Shown: positions 41,327-53,482 of the stretch, piece by piece
Layout: each line of letters begins with the position of its first letter
How positions within the stretch are numbered: position 1 is the stretch's first letter
Source: Mytilus californianus
Taxonomy: Eukaryota; Mollusca; Bivalvia; Mytilida; Mytilidae
Length of the DNA: 64,000 bases
Direction: 5' to 3'
Assembly (NCBI RefSeq): GCF_021869535.1
Contig: NW_026262734.1
Span: forward strand, 76,756,339 to 76,820,338
Made by a program: the position numbers and the translations under genes
Notes under the pieces: model-generated
The model's input: only the letters and a program-made list of their open reading frames with translations
The model's database searches: none
Told to the model about the DNA's origin: nothing

Positions 41327-41377
41327 GATTTCCCCTTGAAAATGCGATTGCGGCAGAATCGGCCTTTTCATACTACT
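41327..41377 (-). repeat. Polinton terminal inverted repeat, right
   Basis: Complement of 27956-28006, 51 bases identical by eye, ending ACTACT at the target duplication. Confidence 0.93.
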
Positions 41378-41383
41378 ATCCCC
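41378..41383. other. Polinton target-site duplication, right copy (ATCCCC)
   Basis: Matches 27950-27955. Confidence 0.93.
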
Positions 41384-41965
41384 ACCCCTAAACCATATAT
41401 ATTCATGTATGGGACAATATAACAAATCAAATGAAATATATGGGGAGTCCCTGGGGTCACCCCACCCCCTACTGTTTGAGAACTTGTAAACGGTTGAGAT
41501 CCCCACCCCTAAACCATATATATTCATGAATGGGACAATATAACAAATCAAATGAAATATATGGGGAGTCCCTGGAGTCACCTCACCCCTTACTGTTTGA
41601 GAACTTGGAAATGGTCGAGATCCCCACCCCTAAACCATATATATTCATGTATGGGACAATAAAACAAATCAAATGAAATATAGGGGGAGTCCCTTGGGTC
41701 ACCCCACCCCCTCTTGTTTGAGAACTTGTAAACGGTCGAGATACCCACTCCTAAACCATATTTATTCCTGTTTGTCATTTCAAAAAGATTTGACTGACAT
41801 ACAGGGTCAATCCCCTAGGCGTCACATATGCATATCACTTTACTAGACCAAACCAATATGTAATGGACTTTGCCAAATGTCAGGCGACCATGGGAATGAC
41901 CAATTATGGGAGCTTTGTTTGGGAGACGGCATCCTGTTACAATTATTTCTTGTTTATTATAAAAT
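41378..41965 (+). repeat. Outer element, inner part of left inverted end
   Basis: Three ~125-bp units (starting about 41378, 41504 and 41626) and then about 190 bp of non-repetitive sequence. The whole is mirrored at 46005-46550. Confidence 0.8.
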
Positions 41966-44897
41966 TTTATTGATGCAAAAAATGAGTCTAGGTAAATTGA
42001 ATTTACACTAATTATTTTTTGAATTATTTCTGGGCCTATGATAATTTTCATTCATGGCTCATTTTAAAGAAAACATATAAATCTTCCAAGCGGTGTAAAG
42101 CCCAAGAATGTTTGATCAACTGTTTTATAATCACCTGTCATTTTATTCCAAACTTGGTATGTAGTGACATCATGGACTTGGGGTGAAGATGGGGGTCATT
42201 TACATCGATACATATGCGTTGCTTTTGAAAACCTTGACGAAATATTAATTCATTTGCCTTAATAATCAATTCATTAGATAAACGTAAATGTATAATATAC
42301 AAATGTTTAATGTTTGTTCTTTCAAATCTTAAAAAAAAAAATTGAAGCAACACTGCCACAGTTTTCATATTACGTTTGCCTTGGTTTTTGGTTAACTGCC
42401 TACAGTGCTTACAGTGCTTTGATTAAGGTTTACCGTCTATATGAACCGGACAACAGCTTACACCAGTTGGTACAAGAACGGCTTGCGTAACAAACACATG
42501 TAATCTGGTCTTTTCTGCATGACATTGTACCAAATGGATCGACCCTATTTTGTGATACAGATTCAACACTTTCTTGATGTTTTACCTACAGTCACGATTG
42601 GTAGTGTAATTGATTTTTTCTGTGGTGTTGTTTCAATTTCTGATGCCTTAGGTTCCGGTGTAGGGACGGTGGTACAATGTAACAATGCCAGTACCAGTAT
42701 CTACATAGTTGGTTGATTGGCGATAAAATTACTGTCTGCATTTGTTACATATCATACCATTTTCTAAATCGTTCTTGTTCAAGATTTAGAAAAAAATATT
42801 TTTGTTGTTTTGAAATTTTTCTGCTATGGCCTTTTTTCGTTATGTGTATAACACAAACAACATTTGGGCTTCATTGCTATATAATCTTGTGTTATTGGTT
42901 ATGTACAAGCACCTACTTCAGTTTGACTCTTTGAATTAAACAAATATCCGAAAAAATGTGATAGAAACATAACATTTTAATATTGCAACATAAAAAATGA
43001 GAAAAGTTAGCGTGAGATTTGAAACCCATCTTAAAAACAGTCCATTATTTACAGTTTTAAGCGTTACCGATGGAGCCAGGCGACTGTTGAAAACATAACT
43101 GATATTAAGCAGCTATATAGGTAAAATTTAGTGATGTTCCACTTTTTATTAAAAAAGTAGTTTTTTAGGAATTAAGGACACACTAAACCAATTTCATTTT
43201 TGAGGGGAAAAGTTGTATAAATTACAACAACAACAAAAAACATAACTTTGTTTTGGTTTGAAGTGTCCTTCTAGGGGGATTCCCTGTTTTTCCAACCTAA
43301 AAACACGGTAAATTCCGCATATTTGACTTTCATCCTTTTTTGGAGGTTAAATTAACTATTTTCCAGACATAAAATAATACATAAAAAAGGAGATATTGAC
43401 CAAAAGACATTTTTATTTCTTGTTTTTATCGTAAATTTTATTCTTTCAGAACTTTTTGAAATTGGCCCTTCTGTGAAAAAATTTCAGGGGAAATTGGCCC
43501 TACCTCTTTAAGCAGTTGATAAGAATAATGAAAGTGTTTTAACAGTATCTTATGTTCCTGTAAGCCATTGAATAAAATTGGGTTCAAGATGTGTATTGAT
43601 ATCAGAGTTGATTCCCACACTTTTTTGAAATGCTATTATTCTCATTCTTGCATTAGACATAAGATAATTGATACAATACCAGTATGATAGACAACTGCCA
43701 TGATTTTCAAACAATTACACTCATAGGTGTAAGTATTAATTGATTTCAACTCCACTCAAATACAGTCGTAATTGACCTCAGTTAATATATCATAACAATT
43801 GATATTCATACTGGTATTTAGGTCAAGAATTTGTGTATTCAATTAATTACACATATAACTGAATACACAAAATCTTGACCTCAATAGTTGTTAAATCAGT
43901 GTCATAATCATCTGACATGAGTGAATAATTAAGGTCTAAGTTACAGTTATTAGTAATTTGGTTGAAACAATAAACACAATTGCATGACTTTTACCTGAGC
44001 ATTTTCTGCAATTACTTTATTTGTATATTCCCTATTACATTGCTATTTAACAGTTATTGAAATAACTCAGCATTAGGTATTTGTACATGTATATTTGAAT
44101 AAGGGCAATGTTTTTTTTCCTTAATGAAGAATGAACACCAATTTAGATAAAAGTTGGTTTCTTTCAGGAAATTATTAAGCCAATTATTCCCTTAACATTC
44201 TTGTCAAAATCATTGAATTTCAAATGTTTCTAAAACAAAGATGTAAAACAATCTGACAGTGTCTTCAATTGAAATACCAAAATAATTTGCATCAATATTG
44301 CAAAATTCTCCATCTTTTGGCAATAGAAAAGAAATTTCACATTGAGATTATGGAAATGAAAATAACAAAAGAAATATTGAAAGTATGGTCAGAAAAAATG
44401 TCATACTACCTACAAAATTGGCTGAATCACAACATCCATGATGCTTTGATTATATAATTTATTTCAAATAAAATTGCATCAGATTTAGGTGAAAAATAAA
44501 TCATCAATATCAGACTCCGAAATAGAAATCGAATTAATTTTTACTGTCAACGAAGTTTATTTTCACAATTTTTTAGACTTGTGTGAATTCTTTTTGCAGT
44601 TTTGCACGAAAAGTTTAAAAGCTAATAAAATATAGCATTTTATCCTGCAATCAGCCAACTATTGTACAAATAACATGTACATAAATAAATTTTTGCTTTA
44701 TTTGTACATGTACAAGTACATGTACAAATAAAGTCTCCTGTTTGCCGCATCCATGTTGAGCAATCGATAATATGGATATTTCTTTCTGGGTAACAGGTCC
44801 ACCCTTCAACTATGTCGATTTCTTTGAAAAATCAGGGGCAATGATTTGGATTTAATCAACTAACGATCAAGTACCGGGTGTAAATTGCCGGATAAAA

Positions 44898-45070
44898 ACA
44901 ATATATGTACATTGTCGGAAATATAAAATGTATTTGTACTCGCTACGCAACAGGAGAAAAGTTCAGCGAGCCTCGCTTTTTGTCCTGTTTTCGGCGAGCC
45001 TCGCTTTTCGTCATGTTTCTATAGCTCGTACAAATAAATTTTATATTTACCGACAATGTACATATATTGT
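44898..45070. repeat. Inverted repeat with duplicated GCGAGCCTCGCTTTT loop
   Basis: Arms AACAATATATGTACATTGTC and GACAATGTACATATATTGTA enclose about 130 bases that contain CAGCGAGCCTCGCTTTTTGT and CGGCGAGCCTCGCTTTTCGT in tandem. Next to it at 44690-44730 are TGTACATGTACAAG-type palindromes. Possibly a small MITE. Confidence 0.6.
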
Positions 45071-45109
45071 ATATGGATTTGCTAATCATTAGATTTCTAA
45101 TTTCAATTT

Positions 45110-45790
45110 TTGATGAAATCAAACAAAAGTTTAATTTAGTGCCCTTTGGACCTCAATGTGGACCAATTTTATAAAGGAGCCCACAATCCAAAATCTCTCA
45201 ATACATGGTTAGATTCAGCATTTCATAGAACCCCATAAATTCAATTTTTGTTGAATCAAACAAAGTTTAATTTTGGACCCTGATTTGGATCAACTTGAAA
45301 ACTGGGCCCAAAAATCTAATATTTAAATTCAGGTTTAGATTCAGCATTTGAAAGAACCCTATATATATTTGATTTATGTTGAAATGAAACACAGGTTAAC
45401 TTTATCCATAATATTTTCTGTGCAAACGGAAATAACTCAAACTGGATAAAATTTTTCTAAAATAAGATATGATGCAATTTTTCAAATTATAATCAATAAT
45501 ATAATAACAACCAGTGATGACTAAGTTCTCTAAAATTAGATATGATTTAACACACAAACATTGTTAGAATCAGCATATCAAAGAACCAAAGAATTCAACT
45601 TTTATTGAAATCAAACAAAAGTTTAATTGAGGACCCTTTGGACCTCAAAGTGGTATTATCTTATTAATAATGCAAAGAAATACAGGTTTAGATTAAGCAT
45701 TTCAAAGAACCCTATATTTATCCAATTTATGTAAAAATCAAACACAGTTTAATTTTGGACCCCGATTTGGACCAACTTGAAAACTCGGCC
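45110..45790. repeat. Diverged direct repeats, ~150-bp unit
   Basis: Copies share GATTCAGCATTTCA/GAAAGAACCC, TTGAAATCAAACAAAAGTTT and TTTGGACCTCAA or TTGGACCAACTTGAAAAC. About four units. Non-coding. Confidence 0.6.
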
Positions 45791-46004
45791 CGAAATCAGA
45801 AATAAAAAAATATGTTTATTAATAAACAATATAAACTTAGTTTTTAAAGGAGTTCACTTCATAAAAAAAAATATATATAGCATTCAGAAAATTAGTTTTT
45901 ACAGAATAAAATACAAACTTGCCACAAAATTCTTCAAACAATTTACCAAAGAAAAGAAGAAAAAAATCCAAAATCTTATTTATCATTAATACAATGTCTT
46001 TTCA

Positions 46005-46800
46005 AAATCTATAAAACTTATCAGTAACAAGAAATAATTGTAACAGGATGCTGTTACGAAGTCTCCCAAACAAAGCTCCAATAATTCGTCATTCCCATGG
46101 TCGCCTGACATTGGGCAAAGCCCAGTACAAATTGGTTTGTGATATGCATAAGTGACGACTATGGATTGACCCTGTATGTCAATCAAATCTTCTTGAAATG
46201 ACGTACAGGAATATATATGGTTGTTAAGGGGTGGAGATCTCGACCGTTTACAAGTTCTCAAAAGGGGGTGTGTGATCCCCAGGGGACTCACCCTTTATTT
46301 CATATGATTTGTTTTTTTGTCCCATACAAGAATATATATGGTTGAGGGGTGGGGATCTCGACTGTTTACAAGTTCTTAAACAGGAGGGGGTGGGGGTGAC
46401 CCCAGGGGACTCACCTTTTATTTCATTTCATTTGTTTTATTGTCCCATACAAGAATATAAATGGTTTCGGGGTGGGGATCTTGACCGTTTACAAGTTATC
46501 AAAAAGAAGGGGGATGGGGGTTACCCCCATGGACTTCCCCTATATTTCATTTCATTTGTTTTATTCTCCCATACAGGAATATATATAGTTTAGGGGTGGG
46601 GATCTCGGTCGTTTACAAGTTCTCAAACAAGAAGGGGTGGGGGTGACACCAGGGGACTCGCCTTTTATTTCATTTGATTTTTTTTATTGTCCCTTACAAG
46701 AATATATATGGTTTCAGGGTGGGGATCTTGACAGTTTACAAGACAAAAGCACATTCTCAAATTGAAGGGGGGTGGGGGTAAGAATATATATGGTTTAAGG
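46005..46800 (-). repeat. Outer element, right inverted end
   Basis: Inner part (GTAACAGGATGCTGTTACGA and GTATGTCAATCAAATCTTCT) followed by about five ~125-bp units in the opposite orientation to those at 27716 and 41378. It ends near GGGGGTAAGAATATATATGG. No Polinton is inserted on this side, which gives the intact form of the arm. Confidence 0.78.
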
Positions 46801-47565
46801 AGACTTAATTATCTACAAAATGTCTCATAATGAACAGTAAATTTCAAACTTCATTTATACAGTCCTTCTAGTAAATTTCAAACTTTATATATACAGTCCT
46901 ACAGATCTTATCAGGAAACAGAAAATTTTCAAATAAATCTATTACTCCAATGATTATCATATGCTAAGATATTTCCCAGATCTAATTAATAATGAAAATC
47001 ATACTTGCAAATCTGAAGGGTTATTCTTTTGAACAGAACTATGGTTTAATATAGTACTCTAACATTACATATATAATAATTAATAATGTAATTAACTTCA
47101 TAATGTCTAATAATATAGCTTATAATCATCACCACTTAGGAAATAGAAAATTTTCAAATAAATCTGTCACTCCAATTTTAATTTTGAGATAAGACATTTA
47201 CTATGCTAAGTCATAATATGATAACAAATGAAAAATATTTTAAAATACCACTTTTGGATATTAAAAATGGCGATAACTCAAAAAGGAGAAATACTAAAAT
47301 CGTGAAAATTGAACTTGACCTTCATTTAGTCACAAGAAACAAACATCTAAATTTGAAAAAAAAATCATCACAGCGTTTTCATGTTATTGAAGAGACACTG
47401 TTTGGCAGCCGCCAGTCCGCCCGCCCGCCCGCCGTACATCCCCAAATCAATAACCGATATTTCCTTCGAAAATCTGGTTAAAAACATAAAGCGTTTTTTT
47501 TCTTATTTTTATTTTTATATTATCTGACTTTGTAAAAGTCTATTGAAGTCAGACACATTATAAAT
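46801..47565. other. AT-rich gap with a dispersed repeat tail
   Basis: Paired similar segments occur near 46845 and 46875 (AGTAAATTTCAAACTT). About 47200-47490 is a dispersed repeat with a CCGCCCGCCCGCCCGCCG run and a TTCGAAAATCTGGTTAAAAA end. A candidate poly(A) signal for the TRIM-like gene (AATAAA on the minus strand) is at 47508-47513. Confidence 0.5.
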
Positions 47566-49233
47566 TTAAATTGAAAGAAGGTAAGAGGATTTGTCTCTCT
47601 CATTGCTGAACACAAGAAGGGACAATTCTCTGTCAATGTTGATAGCAAATGGCTTGTTTACACCACTATCTTTGGACATAATAACTTTTGATTCTGTCCC
47701 ATCTGGTGACAGTGCTATAATTTTGTTGTTCCCATTGCAAGCTATGTACACAAACCCGTTTCTATCTACACTAATGCCAAATGGAGAAATGATACCACTG
47801 CTATTTGACCATAACATTTCCCCTCTTTTGTTAAAACATTTAACAGTATTAATAGCAGTGTCTGTACAAAAAAGTTTGTCCTGGAACACTGCAATACGAG
47901 TGATGGATGTTCCAAATATATGTGTATAATTCTTAACATTTAAATCAAAATCTAACATAAGAATAGTGTCGGGTTTCACTCTCACATATATCATTTGTTC
48001 AAAGCTGCAAATTCCAAAGCACTCGCCACCAACATTTGTTTGGTTCACTATTTTGTTTTTTTTAACATCAATCATAAAAACGTTTTTGATATCATGAAAT
48101 GTAACAGCAACTTCATTTTGTCTGACACAACAGAGATCAGATGGGATATTCTGGAAAGTCAGTATTTCTCTTACAAACACACCAGTATTGTTGAAAAGTA
48201 AAAGACGCTTTTTTTGTTGCTCTATGAACAACACACCACCTTCTTGCAATGTCTGACATCCCGTTATGCGAACTGACTCATATGGCATTATGAATCTTAG
48301 TTTGATTGTTGGCTTGATTTTGCTAAGAACCGGGATTTGTGGAGACTGAACTTGACCTTCCCCTGTTGTTTTTAGTTGTAAATTATAAGGGGATAAATCA
48401 ATCGATACTTTTCCCAACGTTATTACCTCTCGATATGTTGACTCTAAATCAAGCGATAATTCTACCTTCATGTTTCTCTCACAAAAATTGTCAGCACACT
48501 TCAATTCATATATACACTTTTCTTCTTCCTTAATAGTCTTGTCAACTTCATGTAAACCAAAATATGTTTGTAGATCAGTTGAAAATTTGACCATTTTAGA
48601 AAAATCTCTTTGTTTTTGTTTAACTTGGACAGTTTTGCTCTCAATTTCACTCATGAAATTTCCAATTTTATCTCTTGTTTTTGTGAACTCATACTCTATA
48701 TCATTTAATAAACATTTTTCCAGTTTGTCTAGGTGTTCATTAATTGATTGTCTCATTTTATGAACTTTGCTAATACCTTCTGCTTTCTGCTTTTGCAGTG
48801 ATTCAAGATTTTCAGAGAAAAAACTTTTGATAGTTTTTAAATTTTCAAAATGATCATTTAGATTCTTTTCAACTTGGGACACATGCGCAGACGACTTGAT
48901 ATTTCCAACAACTTCACCAAGTGGAACAAGTCCTTTACAGTTGTCATGTTTGTCTTTTATACACTTCACACAGCAAGCAGCATCATGAAAAGAGCAAAAC
49001 AGCTCATACTTCTGGTCGTGGTCCTCACAATTGTTTTTTATTTTCAGCATGAATTCAGGTAAATTTTGGTAGTCCTGTACAGACATGACCTGATGTTGTT
49101 TTGACGTCTTTGATCTACCATGATGTTTCTGACATTCAGGGCATAGAAACACCTCACATTCTGCACACCACGTGACTGCTGTACAGGTTTCATCGTCTTC
49201 TTGACACAAGCTACAGAAGTAACTTGCAGACAT
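47566..49233 (-). CDS. TRIM-like B-box / coiled-coil / beta-propeller protein without RING
   Basis: 555 residues from ATG 49231-49233 (the frame extends three codons upstream to a GTG that directly follows a TTCTTTAG splice acceptor, so a 5' UTR exon is likely). Two zinc modules: CSLCQEDDETC, CAECEVFLCPECQKHH (B-box 1) and CEDHDQKYELFC, CVKCIKDKHDNC (B-box 2). A coiled coil follows (about residues 125-230), and then repeats typical of an NHL/WD-type propeller (VRITGCQTLQEGGVLFIEQ; GISVDRNGFVYIACNGNNKI; PFAINIDRELSLLVFSNERD). No RING precedes the B-boxes. Such RING-less TRIM-like genes are strongly expanded in bivalves and act in signalling or innate immunity (family knowledge; the role here is unproven). 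Single-exon coding region, complete. Confidence 0.88.
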   Translation of the reverse strand: MSASYFCSLCQEDDETCTAVTWCAECEVFLCPECQKHHGRSKTSKQHQVMSVQDYQNLPEFMLKIKNNCEDHDQKYELFCSFHDAACCVKCIKDKHDNCKGLVPLGEVVGNIKSSAHVSQVEKNLNDHFENLKTIKSFFSENLESLQKQKAEGISKVHKMRQSINEHLDKLEKCLLNDIEYEFTKTRDKIGNFMSEIESKTVQVKQKQRDFSKMVKFSTDLQTYFGLHEVDKTIKEEEKCIYELKCADNFCERNMKVELSLDLESTYREVITLGKVSIDLSPYNLQLKTTGEGQVQSPQIPVLSKIKPTIKLRFIMPYESVRITGCQTLQEGGVLFIEQQKKRLLLFNNTGVFVREILTFQNIPSDLCCVRQNEVAVTFHDIKNVFMIDVKKNKIVNQTNVGGECFGICSFEQMIYVRVKPDTILMLDFDLNVKNYTHIFGTSITRIAVFQDKLFCTDTAINTVKCFNKRGEMLWSNSSGIISPFGISVDRNGFVYIACNGNNKIIALSPDGTESKVIMSKDSGVNKPFAINIDRELSLLVFSNERDKSSYLLSI

Positions 49234-49937
49234 CGTCAACACCTAAAGAAAATACATAAAATGCAATGACAATATTTAAATGTTTATGCATTAAGATAAG
49301 TACCGTATTCCTTAAGAAATTAACAAATTTTCCAAAGTTTTCTTCAAACAAGCAAGCAAGTAAATTTGATTCATTGAGTTTACCTGTATGAAATTTTGAA
49401 ACCCACACTGAATTTCAGTTAGATTAGGAATAAAGTTAAATTGATGTTCTAGATTATAAACTCAAAAGTGGACATCTATTATTTTTGATGTAGCTGACAT
49501 GTGTTTTCATGTTTATTTTAAATCATATTCGGAACAGAACATAGACACATATATATGTAATCTGCCCTGAACTAAAGTGTATCTTTTGAAACAATTTTGG
49601 AAACATTACTTAATTATTTGATGCATCATATGGGAGATTGGAAATAATTTTTCCTCATGGTCAGAATGAAAAAAAAAACCAGTAGCTTACACTATGCTTT
49701 TTAATCAATTTGCACGAAATACAGTAAAATATTGAGCTTCAATCATGAAAAACATGTGAAATAAAAATTGCAAATATTATATGTTGCACAAAAACCTATT
49801 TTCATCAACTTTAAACAATTTAAATTTCTATTTTTTTTCTTTAAATGTAACATATGAAGAGAACTGGTTATGTAAACTTTGTGTGAAGTAAGTTTGAAAT
49901 GGGAAGAAACAATGTTCTAACCTCAATTTATCCTTTA
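49234..49937. other. Upstream region of the TRIM-like gene
   Basis: No gene recognised. It should hold the 5' UTR intron and promoter of the minus-strand gene; no clear TATA or initiator could be chosen. Confidence 0.4.
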
Positions 49938-50239
49938 AAGGGAGCAACCATTGAACTTCAGCATGTTCAAGGACGGGGTTATGGTGTTTTGTCTGAGTCA
50001 GAATTTTTTTTCGTTCAAAGCGCAAACATTTTTTTTAATTTTTTTGATGCTATCAATCAATTTATTTTAACACAAATTTAACACTATAAGGTTTGGAGAA
50101 AACCTTGATTCAGAATATTTTTTTTGTCATCTGCTTGACCACAATATTTTTTTTCATCAAATTGGGGATCAGAATTTTTTTTAGGTAAAAACCATATCCT
50201 GCCCCCCCCCCCCCTTTTGAAGTTCAATGGTCGTTCCCT
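49938..50239. mobile_element. ~300-bp MITE ending in the poly-C that starts the tandem array
   Basis: AGGGAGCAACCATTGAACTTCA on the left is mirrored by TTGAAGTTCAATGGTCGTTCCCT on the right. Inside, AGAATTTTTTT-like segments repeat, and a long C run (50202-50214) precedes the right end. Only the right end (from the C run) recurs at each 3.27-kb junction. Confidence 0.7.
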
Positions 50240-53200
50240 AAGTATGCATAAAATACAGGCACATGCCATGAAACACCCTATTACAAACTATCACTGTTTA
50301 TTGAAATAATGCACTATTACATCCCAATGGGGTTGATGGCTTACATGAAAACAAAATAACACATTACATTATACAGGTTATTTATTTCCACTCAGACCAG
50401 AGGTCAAAATATTTATTTTCTGCTCATTCACAAATTGATACAAAAACTGCCCTTTAACCCCACTCAGTATCAACTTTCACTCCCTCCAGTAATTTAACTT
50501 TTGTGATACAGATCACCTTTGTATAGGACTGAGACTAATATAACACATGTGTTATAGCAGCAGGGGCAGATTAAGGGAGTGCCCCCCACCCCCCTTTTAT
50601 GGATTTTTTTGTTTACTTTAATAGGAAATCACTGAAGCATTACGGGAGCGGGCCCCCCTTTTTCAGCCAATATGCCCCTCCCTCCTTTTTGGAAATTCTA
50701 GATCCACCACTGAGTAGTCTCAGTATAGGATAACATACAATAACAAACAAATAGAGCAGTCAAAATGAAGTCTAAATAGATCTTCTAGCAATATGAAAAT
50801 ATAATAGCATTAGATCTTTCTTACAAATTTATTTCAAATGTTTCCAAATCTGAGAAACATAAATTTAGAAAATCTCTTTATCTGAATCATGACAAATGAA
50901 AATTTAGATTTTAATACAGTTTTTAGTCTGTACCTAAATAAAATTTACCAGATTAGACAGGAAAAAGAGACAAAAGTTAAAATAAACAAATGGAGTTATT
51001 CCTCTTTGTACCGGCTCTCTCCCATCATGTATATATTTCCATATTTGTTCTTGATCATTTTTAATTATCAATAATCAGTATGTATGTTAAATTGCATGTG
51101 TTGTTTGTGCGGATATTATATGAACTTTGTGATTTGTGTTGATTTATATGCTCTATATAGCCCCTTTAATTAGGAATAAAGACATTTGATTTGATTTGAT
51201 TACAACCAAGGGTGGATCCAGAGTTCAAGGAAATAGGGGTTAAAATTTCTGGTGAGCATAGCGATTTACTCAATACTTTAAAGAAGGTTTCACAAACAAA
51301 ATTATATTTTTCAGGTTAAAAGGAGGGGGACATCTCGGGACGAACACTTGATGAAATTCCGTATTAACTAAAAATATAAAAACTTTTAATATACGAAACA
51401 AATAAAACAAAGCAATCCTATATTTGTGTAGCTTCCTATTAAATAATTATCATGTTTAGTAATAATAAGATGTTACCTTTCAGCCTTCAATATTGATAGC
51501 ATATTTTGCCAGCACCACACTGAGGCACCACAACGTCTTTTTTTGGAAACAGGAAGTGATATGGTCGGTAATTCAATACATATTTTCTATCGTATCGCAC
51601 TCATTTCATTCATTAGCGGGACATTTAAAAAGTTGTAGGATGCAGTTTTACTTATCATTATTTTATTCCGTATACAGTAGACATCACACATACAATTAAA
51701 AAAAAACGCAAGTTAAGTTTTTCGAAGACTTTTAAAAAATGTAATATTACAAACAAAAAAAAACAGAAAAAAGGAACAGATAATACGAACAAATGATGCC
51801 TGGAACATGGTTCCCAAAGAAGGAAACAATAATCATGTACAGTTGTAGAAGAAATAAACGAAAGGAAGACAAGAGGAAAAAATAAACATATTAAAATGAA
51901 AGTCTGAGGAAAGGCAGGTATACTTGATTGACCATGATATAGAAAGTAACTAAAGCAATTTTTAATGATGCAAAAATAAGTACACAAAAAAAGATAAAGA
52001 AAGCACAAAGATTAGGAAAATATAACAAGAAGGCTATCATATATTAACCTATATTAGTACATATGAAAAGTAAATTCAAAATCAACTGAGTCTTATGGCT
52101 ATTTGAAAATATGCATTACATCGGAGACCAACACAAATACCAAGAGATAAATGTTAGTAATGTCCTTACTAAACATGCTAAAAGTGAAAGGGAACAAGAC
52201 AAGTGACTGTAGATGGAGGCAAAAATATTAGATAATATAATTATATAAAAAATATAATGATTAACGGCTCAATTGCAAATTGTTCTACCTAAATCGAACT
52301 GTTCTTTAACAAATGAAGCTATTCAATAAAATGTGTGAATTTATTATCAGAACCAGAGATAGTAAATCAAATGTTATTGGACTAACAGGAGCCAAGCCAA
52401 AGTCAAATATATACAGACAATCTCTTGATGAATAATCAATACCATAAGTAGGAAATTATATTTGTTATGAGAAAAACTTAGGTACAAATGTCAGTCTGGC
52501 AGGGTTCATATGACCATGACCTAATTTTCATGTTCATTGGTCAATGTTAAGTTTTTCGTGGTTTTGTCAGTTCATTAGATCATATAAGTAATTGGACAAT
52601 TACCGGTATATTTGGTTATAGAATGCTTGAAAGATCTACATGTCTGTCTGGCAGGGTTCATATGACCTTGACCTCGTTTTTGTGGTTCGATCTATTCTCT
52701 GGTACTATAAACAATAGAACCAATATATTTGGTGTTTGGAATGATTATAAATTATACATGTCTGTCATGGTTCATCTGACCTTGACCTCATCAAGTATCA
52801 TTGTCATTCATTGATAATAAAATTGAGAATGGAAATGGGGAATATGTCAAAGAGACAACAACCCGACCAAAGAGCAGACAACAGCCGAAGGCCACCAATG
52901 GGTCTTCAATGCAGCGAGAAAATCCCGCACCCGCAGGTGGTCCTCAGCTGGCCCAAACTAAAATTGTGTGCTAGTTCAGTGAAAATGGACGTCACACTAA
53001 ACTCCAAAACATATAAATGAACTAGAATTAAAAAAACATACTAGACTAACAAAGGCCAGAGGCTCCTGACTTGGGACAGGCGCAAAAATGCGGCGGGGTT
53101 AAACATGTTTTTTGAGATCTCAACCCTCCCCCTATACCTCTAGCCAATGTAGAATAAAGAAACACATAGCAATACGCACAGTAAAACCCAGTTAAAAAGA

Positions 53201-53482
53201 AGTCCGAGTCCGATGTCAGAAAAGGTAACAAAAGAAACTAAGCAAAATGACAATGATACATAAATGAACAAAGGGGACTACTAGCAGTTACTGACATGCC
53301 AGCTCCAGACCTCAATTAAACTGATTGAAAGATTATGTCTTCATCATATGAAAATCAAGTACAATCCCTCCCGTTAGGGGTTTAGTATCATACCATCATA
53401 AAATATATGAGAAGAACATAACCCGTATCATGCCAACAACTGGTTTTAGAATAAATGTGTTTATTTCCCCCCACCCCCCCCC
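50215..53482 (+). repeat. Array unit 1
   Basis: Distinct from units 2-4 in several bases: CAGCCAATATG (others CAGCCAGTATG), CTCTCCCATCATG (others CTCTCCAATCATG), TATGCTCTATATAGCC (others TATCCTCTATATGGCC). Confidence 0.9.

Larger units (their letters stand above)
27956..41377. mobile_element. Maverick/Polinton element, adintovirus-like, 13,422 bp
   Basis: Bounded by 51-bp identical inverted ends and a 6-bp duplication. It carries the full Polinton set: protein-primed family-B DNA polymerase, retrovirus-type integrase, packaging ATPase, adenain-type protease, major and minor capsid proteins, plus a phospholipase A2 and several core, fibre and membrane candidates. Such elements are integrated virus-like self-synthesising transposons (family knowledge). 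Base composition is visibly more GC-rich than the host flanks. Lesions (polymerase frameshift and stop, two other internal TAG codons, one further frame break) suggest a recently inserted but decayed or trans-mobilised copy. The length is at the short end of the usual 15-20 kb. Confidence 0.95.
41966..46004. other. Interior of the outer element: AT-rich, no long ORF
   Basis: No transposase or other protein recognised. It contains a hairpin at 43820-43881 (AGGTCAAGAATTTGTGTATT mirrored), a larger inverted repeat at 44898-45070, and diverged direct repeats at 45110-45790. A 65-codon ORF at 42519-42716 is not convincing. The outer element therefore looks non-autonomous, or its genes are lost. 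Confidence 0.6.
27716..46800. mobile_element. Outer element with ~800-bp inverted ends made of ~125-bp tandem units, split by the Polinton
   Basis: The left end (27716-27955, resumed at 41378-41965 after the Polinton) is an inverted copy of the right end (about 46005-46800). Both carry about five units built from CTTGTAAACGGTCGAGATCC, CCACCCCTAAACCATATATA, GGGACAATAAAACAAATCAA and GAGTCCC. Both then share a non-repetitive inner part with TGACATACAGGGTCAATCC and TTACAATTATTTCTTG. The outermost match is near TTCAATTTGAAAATGTGCTT on the left. About 4 kb of AT-rich interior (41966-46005) has no long ORF. Without the Polinton the element would be about 5.7 kb. Class unknown; exact ends and target duplication not resolved. 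Confidence 0.7.

Noticed and set aside
40070-41581. Full 503-codon frame as the polymerase N-terminus
   Set aside because: It runs through the Polinton end into the flanking tandem repeats; the start was set inside the element (about 41152).
27716-41780. The ~125-bp tandem units as the Polinton's own inverted repeats
   Set aside because: They run in the same orientation on both sides, lie outside the ATCCCC duplication, and recur at 46005-46800 with no Polinton.
42519-42716. 65-codon ORF in the outer element
   Set aside because: No start signal, no family resemblance, isolated in AT-rich sequence.
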